A stretch of 64,000 bases of DNA from Bugulina stolonifera (lineage: Eukaryota; Bryozoa; Gymnolaemata; Cheilostomatida; Bugulidae): contig OW285192.1 in assembly GCA_935421135.1 (NCBI GenBank), positions 9,445,501 through 9,509,500 of the forward strand. Reading direction: 5' to 3'. The number at the start of each line of letters is the position of its first letter. Position 1 is the stretch's first letter. The notes under the pieces are model-generated. The model did not search any database, was not told the origin of the DNA, and saw only the letters and a program-made list of their open reading frames with translations. Of this stretch, positions 1-12,479 are shown in pieces. The position numbers and the translations under genes are program-made.

Positions 1-229
1 GAAAGAATACGAGGAACTGTTCCCAACACCTGCAGCTTTAGAGCGAGGAGAAATACTACAGAGCATGGGCAGGATGTATGAAATCAAACAATATCACAAC
101 AGAGCATTAGAATGTTTCAACGAAGCTCAATCCAATTTCTCTTATGGGTGTGACAGCCACAACCACCCTAAGATTATTGAGGTGGAACAACAGATCAGGA
201 CTGTTATATCAAATATTCAATCAGGGTGA
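1..229 (+). CDS. C-terminal exon of a tetratricopeptide-repeat (TPR) protein, partial
   Basis: An open frame starting at base 2 runs to a TGA at 227-229 and encodes about 75 residues. It contains one clear TPR-like helix pair (ILQSMGRMYEIKQYHNRALECFNEA), given here only as a pattern: small residues, Y and A at the usual TPR positions, ending with an acidic/glutamine-rich helix. TPRs of this kind form superhelical protein-binding scaffolds, as in kinesin light chain or NPHP3-like proteins. The rest of the gene lies left of the window, so the family cannot be named. No intron is seen in this part and the terminal helix ends about ten residues before the stop. The call of a TPR C-terminus is fairly secure; function beyond protein binding is unknown. 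Confidence 0.6.
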   Translation, partial: KEYEELFPTPAALERGEILQSMGRMYEIKQYHNRALECFNEAQSNFSYGCDSHNHPKIIEVEQQIRTVISNIQSG

Positions 230-899
230 ATTACTTCACATGGCTATCCAAATAATAAACCTGCCACTATACAATGACAGGGTGTCTCAAACTACACCTA
301 CAAGTACATGTATTATTTAGCTAGATTATACAACATGTAAATCTACTGGGGAGTTGAGTTTAACGTGTAGAATTACTGCGCTAAGGTATTATACAGTTTT
401 ATAATTCTTTATGAATGCATGAATTTTGTTCTCACATTGTAGAGTACATTTTACTTTTGGCAAATCTCTTTCGCTTTTTATATTTCATTTTAATGCAAAT
501 AATGTCTGAACAATGTACTGTACATTGTATAATATGTGTAGAAGTGCAATTGTAGATACCATTGCTTTTGGGAAACCGATGTTTTCTACATGTACATGAC
601 TGTGTACAATTATAACAGTATACTTCTAAAATTACATATCATTTTTATTTTTTTTCTCACTATATTGACAGTGTATTAAGTACATGTATATTGTTGTTTG
701 ACTTTGTTTTTTTTTACAGTTCTACAAGGATTGCCAAATTAGAACAGTTCTAATCCTTTAACATTTTTATCATATTAGGCTATGAAATATATGACTACAA
801 TCAAAAATATTGTTACACCTGTATGCTGTTTAGCCTACTGTCTGGAATACATTATATGATTCTCATGCACATGAGCTATGGACCTAAGTATTTGTAGTA
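230..899. other. 3' flank of the TPR gene, no gene seen
   Basis: AT-rich sequence with many stops in all frames. The first few hundred bases probably hold the TPR gene's 3' UTR, but I cannot point to a convincing AATAAA signal. Nothing else is supported. Confidence 0.4.
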
Positions 900-1757
900 A
901 TAATTTAGGGATACAAGGCAGATTCAAGAGTGAAAGAATTCAGTATGTAATCCACTTCCTTTTAATGTACACATACATGTACAGTAGATAGACTAGTGTA
1001 ACTCAAATAGCTGCTGCATTGCATTGCATTATGGGTTAGTTAGTTACACAATTGTACATTGTACAACATGGGGCACTCCTGAACAGTTGACATGTGACTG
1101 TAGTCACTGTACATTCATGCAATGATAATATTATATTATCATTATATTATGTATCATTGATTCATGTACACTGTAAGAGGGTCATTAGTAGGGTAGAGAT
1201 ATTAAACCAGGAAGTTTAGCTGGATGAGGCAGGCACACCCACTGTCAATATTGATTGATTATTTCTGCTAAGTCTAGTAAAGTAACAATGTGAAAGCAGA
1301 TAGTAATTGGATGACGAGATAAGACATGTCAGCTTGTAGCAGAAAAACAGCCACATCTAAGCTGAAGTACAGATCTCAATCCCCAACTGATGTCTGTTTG
1401 GGCTTGTATATGATGTCATGGTGTGTGTATGTAGCTATTGGTTGCCCACCTTATAACCATCTAAGTTAATGAAAGCTTTGCTCTAGCTGTACACCCTGCA
1501 TCCACAGATCTATTTACTTTTATAATAGGACTAGCAGTACATGTACATGTACATGTATATTCATGTAATTGTGTAATATTCTGTTTTAGACTCACCAAAG
1601 TAATAGGTGGGTGAGCTGATGTTGGCCTTAGATGAGATCATTAATTTATCATCAACAACCTTTCTCTATGAAACTTACCATTACTTAAGAGAGAGCTGGT
1701 ACAACTTTGACACATAATATATAATTGGTCTGTTGGTTTCATAGAATGCACATGCAG

Positions 1758-3360
1758 TAGGCCTGCACCGGTGTTGCCTCCCCACTGATATTCGGTTTTT
1801 GGGGTGGTGGTAATCAAACACCGGTTGACACCGGTTCTCTTGTGCCCAGTCTCATTCGGTGTCAACCGATGCCAAATTTGGATCGATATACCGAACCGCA
1901 CCGGACCCCTTGATCCTAGTCTCAAGCGGTGTTAGACGGTGTCAACTTTGGTTCGATATACCGGATCGAACTGGTCCAGGAGCTAGTTCGCCTAATAGAG
2001 TTGTCCCATCATGACCGTTCAATACAAGGGAACAAAAATCCTCAACACTTTCTTGCAACATGAGTTCATGCCAATCATTGTTTATTTTATTTTCAGATAT
2101 GGCAGGCAGACAGGGCTTCATTAAAACACAGTATATGTATATTATTTTATTTAAGTGGCTATTGGGCTAATGAAAGTAATCAGTGCTTACTCCTACTCCC
2201 AAGATTTTGTATTTGCCCATGTAGTCTAGTGAGTCTTAAGTTGCATTGGGTCTTACTTCACCTATTTTATGTAATTTTAATAAATATATTAAATATGAAA
2301 ACATGAGGCTGGACACACACCCAACCGACTACATATAATTTATTAGATTTATTACTGATTGTGACCAAATTACAGAAGAAAAACAGCAAACATTGTTTCC
2401 ACCACACTCGTACCATTGACACAAAAAGATAACAAATTTAAAATGACATGGGCTAACTTCATATCACAAGAGAAAGAAGAAACGCTAGCATAGTTGCATA
2501 TGATCTGATGTAATGATAATGTAGGGAATCTTTCTTGCAAGCTTTCTTGATAGATTGCTGATTTGGTATAATTCAGTGTGTCCACCGATTGAATCTAGCA
2601 GATTTGTCTTCAGATGGGATATTACGATGGCTCAGTCCGATGAATTCTACCTACAAAATATTGATTGAACATTAGTATTAGCTTATTTTAAATAAATAAA
2701 GAGCTGGTGCTTACCAAAAGCATAACTACACAACGATTTTAAATTAAAAAGCCATAATTAATAATGATTAACTATTATAAGCATTTTAGCTATTCTTAGT
2801 TACAAGCGACTATAACCAAACTTAAACATTAGTAGTAGATTAATTATAATAGAAATAATTAATCCAATGGTATGTTTAAATTTAATTATATTATTTATAA
2901 TAATATAATCCATTATATTCGATCGTATACTACTGCTCTATTTCAGCACACTATTCATGAACAAAGCAATCATATGCAAACGATAGAATATAATATACCA
3001 GAATCTGCTAAGTTACGTAATTATGAATCAATTTAGTATAATTTAATAATAATTATTACCTCCACAACATTGATAATCAATCACAGCCACGATGGCAGTT
3101 AATGTTGAAACGGATTAGCGAAGGCATGCAACCTAGTTTGAAGTGAGGTAAACAAGAACACGTGATATTAGACCGCATGAATATTGAATGACTACTGGCA
3201 TAGCGGTCCGGTTCGATAACATCGAACTACACCGAACCATCGATATATCGTTTAGGCACGGTGCCGGTGCGATTCGGTGCATAAAAAATTTGCCGATGTG
3301 TAACACCGAGGGTTCACACACCGTTTACATCGTTTGAAACCGAAACACCGTGCAGGCCTA
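1758..3360. mobile_element. Non-autonomous hAT-type DNA transposon with 8-bp target duplication
   Basis: The ends form an inverted repeat: TAGGCCTGCAC at 1758 and GTGCAGGCCTA ending at 3360, each followed inward by an ACCG/CGGT-rich subterminal zone. The identical 8-mer ACATGCAG flanks both sides (1750-1757 and 3361-3368), as expected of hAT transposition. The paralogous unit B has the same surrounding sequence without the element near 10166-10173, which acts as an empty site. The 1.6 kb interior has no transposase ORF; the 71-codon ORF inside is not convincing. It is therefore a non-autonomous copy inserted after the A/B duplication, or lost cleanly from B, which is less likely. Confidence 0.85.
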
Positions 3361-4174
3361 ACATGCAGTACACCAGTACAGATAATGAATGCTGTACTTA
3401 GGGTTGCTTTCTCTCTGCTATTTGATAAAAAGTGAAGACAACTTCTAATCCGACAAATGAAATAATAGCAATTTCATGCAAGCTGATACATGCCTTGGTG
3501 ACTAGGTATGATATTATACATGTAGAAAATTATGTCTAATAACAAAGCAATAGTAATCTAACCTGATCCTTCAATCCAGATGATGACACAAAAATCCTTG
3601 ATTCGAGTCTTGAATTGTCTTTTCTCCAAAGCTGTCTCAAGATGACTATACTAGTTAGTACTGTATTTGAGATCAGAAAACTAGATTTTGTGCACAATGT
3701 CTTTGTATTTTTATACTGACTATAATATAAATCATAGCACAATGCAATAAATGGTAACTAAATTCACTGGTTTTAGAAGGCCAGTTGTTGTCTACTCATT
3801 GGGTTATTTCAGTAATGGAAACGTAACTCTTACTAAATGTAGCGGTAAATTTCACTTGTAAACAAGTCATGCACATGCATTTGCAAAACTACAAGCAATT
3901 TTCAGAGTAGTGGTTAAAATTATTGAAATTCTAACACACAAATATAAAAGTTAGATAAATGGTTAGGGAAATTACATTGAACCCAAAAACCCAGTCTCGT
4001 ATCAAAAACGCACTACTCTACCAATAGACAGAACAGTCCATATTGTATTCGACCATGTGCTGTAAATTGAAGTTGCCCTCTCTTCATCAACCGGGACTAC
4101 TGAATCGAGCAAGAACATCTACCAGTAGATCAAAACTTGCGAATTGCAAAGCATGAGACTTCAGACTCATGGCT

Positions 4175-4270
4175 ACTCACAAGCTATTGATCATAATTAG
4201 AAATTGTCCTCCCTTGTTCCTCTTTTAAGGGAAGACAACTTTCAATTATGATCAATAGCTTATGAGTGAC
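4175..4270. repeat. Hairpin-forming inverted repeat (copy in unit A)
   Basis: Two arms of roughly 40 bases face each other around a ~10-base loop. The left arm contains AAGCTATTGATCATAATT and the right arm AATTATGATCAATAGCTT, with the GACAACTT/TTGTCCTCCC motif next to the loop. The paralogous copy at 14081-14180 has kept the pairing. Related half-motifs (AGACAACTTCTAAT, GATCAATTGA) appear near 3430, 10215, 11241 and 20230, so this looks like a small MITE family or its remnants. Confidence 0.6.
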
Positions 4271-4800
4271 CTAAAGTAAAGCCCTAAATCATTGAAACAT
4301 TCTATATAAGCTATAATGTGACTTGTTAAGTCCTCATTTTCCAGTTACGTTTGAGTCAACATTCAATAAAGTCATACGATTCAACATGGACAAGAGAACG
4401 CAACTCTGTGATTTTCAGGTCAATTCTTCCTAACCTGAATAACGGAGGCTGGTTTAAATATGGGAATAAAGTACACGGCAGAACCCCTTTAACTGTTTGT
4501 AAATCAAATCTTTAGAAAACCTGAAATGATTAATCCTGTTTGCGCATTGAATGGTGTATTTGGTTTCCAACAATATGTATGTGCAAGAGCAGAAACAATT
4601 TTGGTGATAATATGCATGCTTGTCATCTACTAATTAGAACAATAATATAGTCTAGCGGTGGTGTGTATCAGATAAGATAATTATACAGTATTGTGCATCA
4701 GATAATGGATATACAGTAGTGTGTATCAGATAATAGATATACAGTAGTGTATATTATAATAATATAATAGATTGCATGTCCATTGTTTCATCTCACCCCC

Positions 4801-5448
4801 TCATGCTTCACTATCTGAAAGTGAATTACCAGGTAAAAGTGGTTCACTAGAATCATATTGTACTCCAGGCATACAACTAGCACCTGTGACTAGAGATACT
4901 GATACAATTACTATTGTTTTCTTAGATGTGCCAATCTCTCCTGTGATAGTAAATTCTGAATCGTTGCATGAGATAGGTGAAGTGCCATTTTTAAACTTGG
5001 TCCTAACAGCTTCCTGACAACCCTTATCATTTAGTTTTCTCATATAGTTGTACAAAGCTTGATCATTACTACATTTTATAGAATTGTAGGTTTGGGTGTC
5101 CATGATAGCAATGGCCAGCTCATTCTTCTCAGCAACAAGCGATATTCTCCACATGACTGTGAGTATTGTAGTCTCACTGAGTCGCCAGCTAGCAACTCCT
5201 TTACAACCAAATAAGGAAAAGTTTGCTTTATTTGCAATCGTCCCACTTTTATTATCTGGTGAAGTAAAATCTGGAGGAAGAAGATTTATCACCCCTCTGT
5301 GGGTGTAAACTGGGCCACTAGATATTAGCTCCCTACTGTTCTTTTCAAGCAGCATTGTCATCTCGACACCTGCCGATTCAAAATTGTGGATAAGGATATG
5401 CCTGTGTACTCTCCACACTCCAACGGCTGTCCTCAAGATTGAAGCCAT
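4801..5448 (-). CDS. Actinoporin-like family protein, - strand copy of unit A
   Basis: Intronless ORF of 215 codons, stop at 4801-4803, ATG at 5446-5448. Its central part contains GCKGVASWRL (about residues 81-90), then LTVMWRISL, then an NELAIAI strand; these blocks recur in all four family copies here. The arrangement, with an early strand ending in HNFES, a central G-x-x-G-V-x-x-W-x-L block and a C-terminal beta strand, resembles the beta-sandwich of actinoporins and fungal fruit-body lectins. The Tyr/Trp-rich phosphocholine patch of classic actinoporins is not visible and there is no signal peptide, so pore-forming activity is not established. Its partner at 6657 is transcribed divergently. 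The C-terminal tail (SEPLLPGNSLSDSEA) is specific to the - strand copies. The family call is inference from motif layout; the reading frame itself is well supported by conservation between units. Confidence 0.65.
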   Translation of the reverse strand: MASILRTAVGVWRVHRHILIHNFESAGVEMTMLLEKNSRELISSGPVYTHRGVINLLPPDFTSPDNKSGTIANKANFSLFGCKGVASWRLSETTILTVMWRISLVAEKNELAIAIMDTQTYNSIKCSNDQALYNYMRKLNDKGCQEAVRTKFKNGTSPISCNDSEFTITGEIGTSKKTIVIVSVSLVTGASCMPGVQYDSSEPLLPGNSLSDSEA

Positions 5449-6656
5449 TTCTACAAAATATACATGTAGTAGGGATTCGATGGAATCACCCTTTCAAGTA
5501 AACAACAAACTAGTAACAAACTATGTGATACGCGTACATGTTATGCATAATTTGAATTATATGACCTACGTCTACATGTTATGATAAAATACAAATAACT
5601 AGAAGCAGATCCATGTTACACACAAAGTCAACTGCTACATCTAAATGGACATGTACACGTACACAATGTATATGTGTTTGTACAATGCTAGTCAGAACAC
5701 CAAGGGAACACTTAGTTTTGTGGCGAAACCCCATATATAGACAATACTTACATATTGTACATGTTATTACAATACCTACCATTGAAAAATCTCTACACAC
5801 ATGTTGCATGTAATAAGTATGTACGTGCATAATAATGTCGTGTATATTGTCAATATATATAAAGTGTAAGAACTCAGTCTATGTCCAGGCAGGCTGTTTC
5901 ACCACAATAATACCCTATAATATAAGTTAGAGCTAGTGTTTGGGAGTTGATTGAGCTTAGTCTCTTGACAAATTTAAAACATGTTCAAACTAGCTGTGCA
6001 TTAGTAAACTAGCAAGACTTGATCCAAGTTTGAGTTACTAAAACACAAGTCACCTTGCTTTTCCTAATCACTACTTTTATAAGTTATATTTCTATGTTAT
6101 ATACTTACAACAATTACTTAGATCCAGTGAACTGTACTGTCTTTCTCTGGTAGTTCTCCTTATGTGCAAAATATTCAAAAACTTTAGCTCTAGTTCGGTT
6201 TAGTTATTTCCTGATGATGGCAATACTCGTATATGTATACTACTAAAGAATGATAAACGCATCTCCTTGCCCAAGAGAGGTCAATGAGCAGTTATAGATT
6301 AAGCCAATAAAATGCTGACTTTATAACTGTAGTCCCTTTCCTGTCACAAAACACTTTCTATACATAGACAGGAGGTGAAAGAAGATACACAAGTTTTACT
6401 TTCTCTTAGGTGAGTCAGTATTTTATTCATAATTAAATAGCAAATACATAGATTATCAACATATCAATGTTCACTTCTCATTCTGGACGTCTACATCCAC
6501 ATTGTACATTCACATTCTACATGTACATCCACATAGTACATCCACATTGTACATTCACATTGTACATCCACATTGTAGCTTAGATGATGGAAACTATAAT
6601 ATTTCATAAATATAGGGTGTTGTGCATTTGTAGATTAGAAACTAAATTAAAGGCTA
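5449..6656. promoter_or_regulatory. Shared divergent intergenic region between the unit A gene pair
   Basis: The two unit A genes start at 5448 (-) and 6657 (+), leaving 1.2 kb in which both promoters must lie. I see no decisive TATA or CCAAT box. Most of it (5930-6180 and 6440-6600) is conserved in unit B, whereas the piece between about 6180 and 6440 is replaced in B by a ~2 kb insertion. Confidence 0.35.
6489..6577. repeat. Short minisatellite of ACATCCACATTGT-like units
   Basis: Six or so imperfect units alternating CATCCACATTGTA and CATTCACATTGTA lie about 80 bases upstream of the + strand gene. Unit B has only two such units at about 17804-17831, so the array has expanded or contracted since duplication. 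Confidence 0.7.
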
Positions 6657-7283
6657 ATGAGTGGAGTAGCAGGAACGGCAAAAAAGGGAGAAGTTGTATT
6701 AGCCTTTGGAGGAAGAGTTGTAGTCATAGCAATATGCCTCAAAAATCGTTGCAATGTCGCAGCATTAGATAGCAAGGAATACTCATTCCGTGGAAGAGTC
6801 ATTAAAGCACCTGAGATGACAACTTTATCAGGGATGGACTCCTGGATGGTAGCAGGAAGCATTTACATTTTTGGTGGATGTAAAGGAATTGTTTGTTGGA
6901 GACTCGGTGAGAGCAAAGTACTCACAGTCATGTGGAGAATATCCCTTTTTGCTGGAGCCAATGAGATGGCCGTTTCTGTAGTTGACATTGGAAGATATAA
7001 GGAAATAGTTGGCTCCAACGGAAACATGGAACATTTATATAAAGCAATGCGTCGCCCCCACGAATACAGAGATCTAAAGATAATTTCTATGAAAGTTGGG
7101 AAATGTAGGGAATCACTCACATTTTCGGACACTGAATTTATCATCAAAGGCAAAATGGCTAGTGGGAGACAACCTGAAAGTGAAATTACAATCTATCCCA
7201 AGACATTACATAACTATACCCCTGCTGCTGGAGAGCCGAGATTAACACAAGGGGACTTAGATCGTTTGGTTGATGGTTGGTAA
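6657..7283 (+). CDS. Actinoporin-like family protein, + strand copy of unit A
   Basis: Intronless ORF of 208 codons ending in TAA at 7281-7283. I chose the first ATG in frame (6657), which gives a length close to its unit B paralogue (206 aa). It shares GCKGIVCWRL (about residues 74-83), LTVMWRISL and a conserved C-terminal strand ending before YPKTLHNY with the other copies. A pattern of YSFRGRV in the N-terminal third is specific to the + strand copies. There is no signal peptide, membrane helix or low-complexity sequence. As for its divergent partner, the fold assignment (actinoporin or fungal-lectin-like beta-sandwich) rests on motif spacing, and the aromatic lipid-binding cluster is not seen. 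An unrelated beta-rich family is the main alternative. Confidence 0.65.
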   Translation: MSGVAGTAKKGEVVLAFGGRVVVIAICLKNRCNVAALDSKEYSFRGRVIKAPEMTTLSGMDSWMVAGSIYIFGGCKGIVCWRLGESKVLTVMWRISLFAGANEMAVSVVDIGRYKEIVGSNGNMEHLYKAMRRPHEYRDLKIISMKVGKCRESLTFSDTEFIIKGKMASGRQPESEITIYPKTLHNYTPAAGEPRLTQGDLDRLVDGW

Positions 7284-8384
7284 TACAACAAATCTAGCTA
7301 GTGCAAGTGTTGGATAAAAGATGAATGAGAATGATTATTTTTAGCTGAGCAATGAATTGTTTCTTGCTTGTTATATTATTGATGGATTTCAAAACACTAA
7401 TTTTTCTTGTCCTGCAATATTCAATGTTCAATGTTCAAACACATTACACCAAGTTATCCTGTATACTATGGCAATAATTCTACCATATTTTGGTAATACT
7501 CACATCACAATACAATATGTATATGTAGGCCTACAAGTTCAACAGTATTTTATCTATTTATAAATATTCTGAGCAGACAGCTCAATAACTAAATGATCAA
7601 TGTCTTAAACAAATTTCACTTCGTGAAAGTGAGGTTTATCTTATGGATTTGATTCGGGTTTTAATTCGCTCAGTTCAGAAACCCAGTCTATGACTCAAGC
7701 AGAGAACAGAGCCCAATCAAGCAGATGTAATGTAAAAATTGGTAACAGATAGAAAATCTATTCTATTATAACAATGGTAGATCTATGTGTTGATGTATAT
7801 GGTGTACATTAAAAGTAGGAAATAGAGGAGTTATGATAATTATAGGTTGACAATCACTGTATGCGTGTATTCTAAATGGTTCACTCCAACCCTCATACTA
7901 GTTAAGAGTTTATTTTATGCATACTGTATGCCGTGCACCGATCTAAAAAATTGCAACATTTTATTGCGGGTGGTAGGCTACATATCAATGAATGGGTCAT
8001 ATAAACATGCGTACAATGTATGTACATGTACATAACGTACAAATTCCTGGTAATCATATGCCCATCACCTAGTGCAGTGTACTAGCTAAGGTGACCTAAA
8101 CATGTGGCAGAGACAAAAAGATGCAAAGTTATGTTGATGTTTTTCTCCCAATTATGGTGTGTAACACATACATTATGCATTGCAGCACACATACATACAT
8201 GTAATTTTGTAAATGGTAATCTATGGATACAGGGCAGATAAAAGCATTTAAATGTACTGTAAATGTACACATGGATGACTAGTGTAACTCAAATAGCTGC
8301 AGCATTGTATTGCATTGTGGGTTAGTTAATCACACTTATACATTGTACTACATAGGGTACTCCTGGGAAGCTGTCAATGTACAT

Positions 8385-9536
8385 CAGAGATGCCCAAACT
8401 TTTTGGCGGAAAGGGACAAATTCTAAAAGCGCATCAGAGCAAGGGAGACTTATTTTTTGCTGCTGCTTTTATTGCGATTATTAAATGGGTAATTTATTTA
8501 TGATACAAAATGAGTTCTTTTATAAAAATATAATACGCAGATTTATTGATTCTGCTTTAACCAAAGTATAACAGGAATAGTTAGTCAATTTTGAAATACA
8601 CCAAAACAGAATAAAGGTAGAAACAGACTAGCGAATTGTGCGCCGTTATTAGCCGCGAAATGATGGTGAACAGGGCATTAAAAATTGAGGGCAAAACACC
8701 TTGTTCGCCAAATATCAAGCGCGTTTAATATTTTAGGTTTAGTTCTCAATAATACTAACTTCTGATTGGCCAGCAAAACTTTTACTGCCTCCATTCTACA
8801 CTTTCCTCTGTAAACAAAAATTCCACATTGAGTCGCTGTTATTATGTGGTGTGCACGTAGGAAACATAGATAAAATAATTGTCAGCCTTAGCACACATGC
8901 TCAGGCTAGAAATTGCATTTATGTAGAAAACATTGCTAGCATGTTGCTCAGCGGAAAAAGTTTTCATGCTGGCAAAATATGATGGAACGATGCGAAAAAT
9001 TTGCTAGTCACATTCGGCCTTAAATTAAAATTGTAATGAATATTTTATGCATGTTACATGATACATTTGTGAATACAATTATTAGTAGGTGACATGGAAT
9101 TGTCATCATAAAGTCTATGTCTCTTTTAGTAGCTGCCTGAATTTTGTTTTTAATATACATGCATGCAGTTCAGGTGACTGAGCAAATTCTCACATAAGAA
9201 TGTGCTACCAAAGAGTGTCATCAGTTTACCAGCAATTTTTGTTAATTTGGGGTACCTGCGATTTCCACTTTTTTCTGTCTTCAACTCTTGGCACTGTGAT
9301 TAGGTTAATCAGGCCAGCAATGTTTTGTAGTTTTTAAATTGTTGACAGAAATCTACTTCACTGTCTGCTAAAATATTTTTGGATTTTTGCATGTGGAGTT
9401 TTTTAACATTGTGATGTATTTTTAAGTGTAACTTGGGCAGTGCAATTGCCACAAAAGGCCATTTTTGCGTGTGAAATTTGAGAAGTGATGAAGGGACACC
9501 AAAATCCATGCAAAGGGACACATTTGGGCATCCCTG
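8385..9536. mobile_element. Non-autonomous hAT-type DNA transposon with 8-bp target duplication
   Basis: Terminal inverted repeats CAGAGATGCCCAAA (from 8385) and TTTGGGCATCCCTG (to 9536) are flanked by the 8-mer ATGTACAT on both sides (8377-8384 and 9537-9544). The consensus CAGNGATGCCCAAA and the 8-bp duplication are typical of the hAT superfamily. Inward of the ends the two sides share AAGGGACA-type motifs in opposite orientation. No transposase frame is present. It interrupts sequence that is continuous in unit A near 1090-1180. Confidence 0.85.
8615..9020. mobile_element. Nested Harbinger-like MITE inside the hAT element
   Basis: The ends match in inverted orientation over about 23 bases (AGGTAGAAACAGACTAGC at the left; the complement of GCTAGTCACATTCGGCCT at the right), with roughly 17 of 23 positions agreeing. 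TAA flanks both ends (8612-8614 and 9021-9023), which is the 3-bp target duplication expected of PIF/Harbinger elements. The 406-bp interior is non-coding. It lies within the hAT copy, so it inserted later. Confidence 0.55.
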
Positions 9537-10680
9537 ATGTACATGATGTAAGTGGGTCATTAGGGTAGATATTATTAAACCAGGAAGTTTTTAGCTGAAA
9601 GAGACAGGCACACCCATTGTCAATATTGATTGATTATGTCTAAAAAAGTCTAGAAAAGTAACAATATGAATGCAAATATTAATTGGATGAAGAGATAAGA
9701 CATACCAGCTTGTAGCAGAAAAAAAAACAGAGCCACATCTAAGCTAAAATACAGATTTCAATACCCAATTAATGTCTGTTTGGGCTTGTATATGATGTCA
9801 TGGTGTGTGTGTGTAGCTGTTGGTTGCCCACCTTATCATAACATCTACACGTAAGTTACTGAAAGCTTTGCCCTAGCTCTAGTCCTTATTCCCTGCATCG
9901 CCAGAACTATTTACTTTTGTATTAGTACTAGCAGTACATGTACATATACATGCATATTCATGTACTTGTACATGTAGTTGCATAATATTCTGTTCTAGAC
10001 TCACCAAAGTAATAGGTGGGTCAGCTGATATTGGCCTTTGATGAGACCAGTAAGTTGTCACCCACAACCTTTCTCGATGAAAATTCCCTTACCTAATTAA
10101 GAGAGAGCTAGCAGAATATATAAACTATATGATTATATGATTGGTCTGTTGGTTGCATAGAATGCACATGCAATACGCCACTACAGATGATAAACACAGA
10201 TATTTGTTGAAAAGCGAAGACAACTTCTAATCTAACAAATGGAATAATAGCAATTTTATCCCATCCTATACATGCAATGATGATTAGGTATAATAATTAT
10301 AAAACATGATGTCTAATAAAAATGTACCGGTGAATATCTATAAACTGGTTTTACATCAAATTCAGATAAAAACCCTTCAATAATTAAATTAGTACTTGGT
10401 ACATAACGCCATTCAACGATTATTCGCAACTATTGTCACTTTTCAGAGTCAAAAGTTTAAGTAATATTTGTAATATTTGTGCACTTTATTCTCCTAATAT
10501 TTAGACAGCTATTCAGCTAATCAAGGAGTACTCCTTGAGCTAATCAACAAAGGCAACACTGTAATCTCACAAATGGAATGATAGCAATTTTATACTAACT
10601 GCCACATACATGGACATTCCTAAGCTATATTGATTGTTATTAGAAGCTGCCTTCCCTTACTTCATCTTCTTCTCCCAAGG

Positions 10681-11158
10681 GGAGGCTTTTTACGTATTTC
10701 ATTCTCTTAACAATATTTAGACAGCTATTCAATTATCATGAGAGAAAGATGAAGGTCATTTGATGTCAAACTATTAGCAGGTTTTTTACTTCCTTCTGAT
10801 AAAGATAACTGAATATTTGTATAAATATTAGGAAAATATAATATACAAAAATGTGTCAAGTACTGCATTTTACCATTAATAAATTCACTGGTGGATTTAT
10901 CAATGTCCCATGTCCAATGGGAGGCTTTTTACGTAGTTTATTCTATTAACAATATTTAGACAGCTATTCAATTATCATGAGAGAAAGATGAAGGTCATTT
11001 AATGACACGCTATTAGCGGGTCGTTTACTTTCCTCTGACAATGATAACTGAATATTTGTATAAATATTAGGGAAATAAAATGTACAAGAATGTGTCAAGT
11101 GCTGTATTTTGCCACTGGCTCAAACATGTTCACTTGTAGATATCTTGAATAACATGAC
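10681..11158. repeat. Two tandem copies of a ~239-bp repeat
   Basis: GGAGGCTTTTTACGTA begins one copy near 10681 and another near 10919. Both continue through AACAATATTTAGACAGCTA, a CTATTAGCGGGTCGTTTAC-like block and AACTGAATATTTGTATAAA. Two further copies lie in unit C (19645-20090), with the same downstream flank in both places. Confidence 0.75.
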
Positions 11159-12479
11159 GTGAAGGTGTGTAGCTATTGGTTGACCACCTTAACAGTTGAA
11201 CTCCACTTATTTTATCTTCTACCCTAGAGGATCAAATAAGGGGGAGGCAACTTCTAATTATGATCAATTGATTTAGACCGCCCATAAAACATGCGATGGT
11301 GATTAGGTATAATACAAAACATGATGTCGAATAGGAAGGTACTGGTGAATATCTGTAAATTCAGTTTAAGTCAGATCCAGATATCGACTGTTTAATAAAT
11401 AAATTAGTACTCAATACATAGCACCGTTCATCATAGTCACAACTATTGTCACTTTTAGGAAACATAAGTTTAAGTAATATTTTTACAGTTTTACATAGTA
11501 ACACCTCATTTCAGTCGTACTGTTAGCTATATTGTCACTGATTGTTCTATTCTTCTTCACTCTAAAGTTCTATTACCACGCTATTTGAATGATCTTATAG
11601 TGGGGTTTAAGAGCGTCCTCACTGCTGCCACTGCCTTAGCTCAGAAGCAGACGCTTTCTTCATGATTTGGCCATTTCCAGGAGTTGATGTTTTTCTCTTT
11701 CAGATGTGTCTGGGAGGACACATTGACTGTAACCCCAGGTTTTATGAAGGGATAGTACTAATTCTACTACCGCTGCTAAGGTTACGGGTGTACTGTTCAG
11801 CAATCCACAGGTTTTAAATGTTGTAATTGAACTTAAGTAGTGGTCTTCTCTTTTACAAGCACACATGACTGTATATGTATGTGTACATGACTACTGAAAA
11901 CGCACATGTACATGTAGTATGATAACAATAATATATTATACCCTTGTAAATTATACATCTAATAATGCATACAAACTCTGCGAACTGAATGCTTGCAACT
12001 AATTGACAGTAATACAGATTTATGCTCTCTCTTAGTTACTAATTTAAGAATAAAGAGAACTACTTGTTATAACTGGATATTGGAAAGTTATCTTCTCTTT
12101 GTAGAATCTTATCCTGTGATATTAGTGATAATACGCATAATTGGTGTTATATATTATGGTGAAACAGCCTCCGTGGTAATGGCCTCCCTGGACTAGCCAC
12201 ACTGACATTGCATACATACATGTATTGACTTTATCCATATTATCCATTCATGCATTATTGTCTTACCTTGTACATTTATTATACATGCGTGATTACACTC
12301 TTATTATAATCAACTACTTATCGTGTGTTCTATTATTGTTATCTACCAATCAGATTATTGTAACTACACTTGGTTTTTCCCACATATTGTAAGCAATTAT
12401 CTTCTCTTAATCTGATTGTACAAGAGTAAGTATTTGTCCATTTAATTTTTAAGGCAATACCTTGGAATAGGCCCATAAT

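Larger units (their letters stand above)
900..8170. repeat. Tandem segmental duplication, unit A
   Basis: This is the first of three diverged tandem units. Stretches that align by eye with unit B are about 960-1757 with 8250-10177, 3361-3550 with 10165-10325, 3575-5460 with 13325-15360, 5930-6180 with 15470-15730, and 6440-8170 with 17760-19170. The matching order and orientation are kept, so the whole region was duplicated as a block rather than gene by gene. Each unit holds one - strand and one + strand gene of the same family. The main interruption in A is a 1.6 kb hAT-type element. Substitutions and small indels are frequent, so the duplication is not recent. Confidence 0.8.

Noticed and set aside
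2370..2585. 71-codon ORF inside the first hAT-type element
   Set aside because: No transposase motifs, short, and no support beyond an open frame.
4772..5813. Several + strand ORFs antisense to the actinoporin-like gene of unit A
   Set aside because: They mirror the real - strand gene, which is conserved as protein between units; the + strand readings are not.
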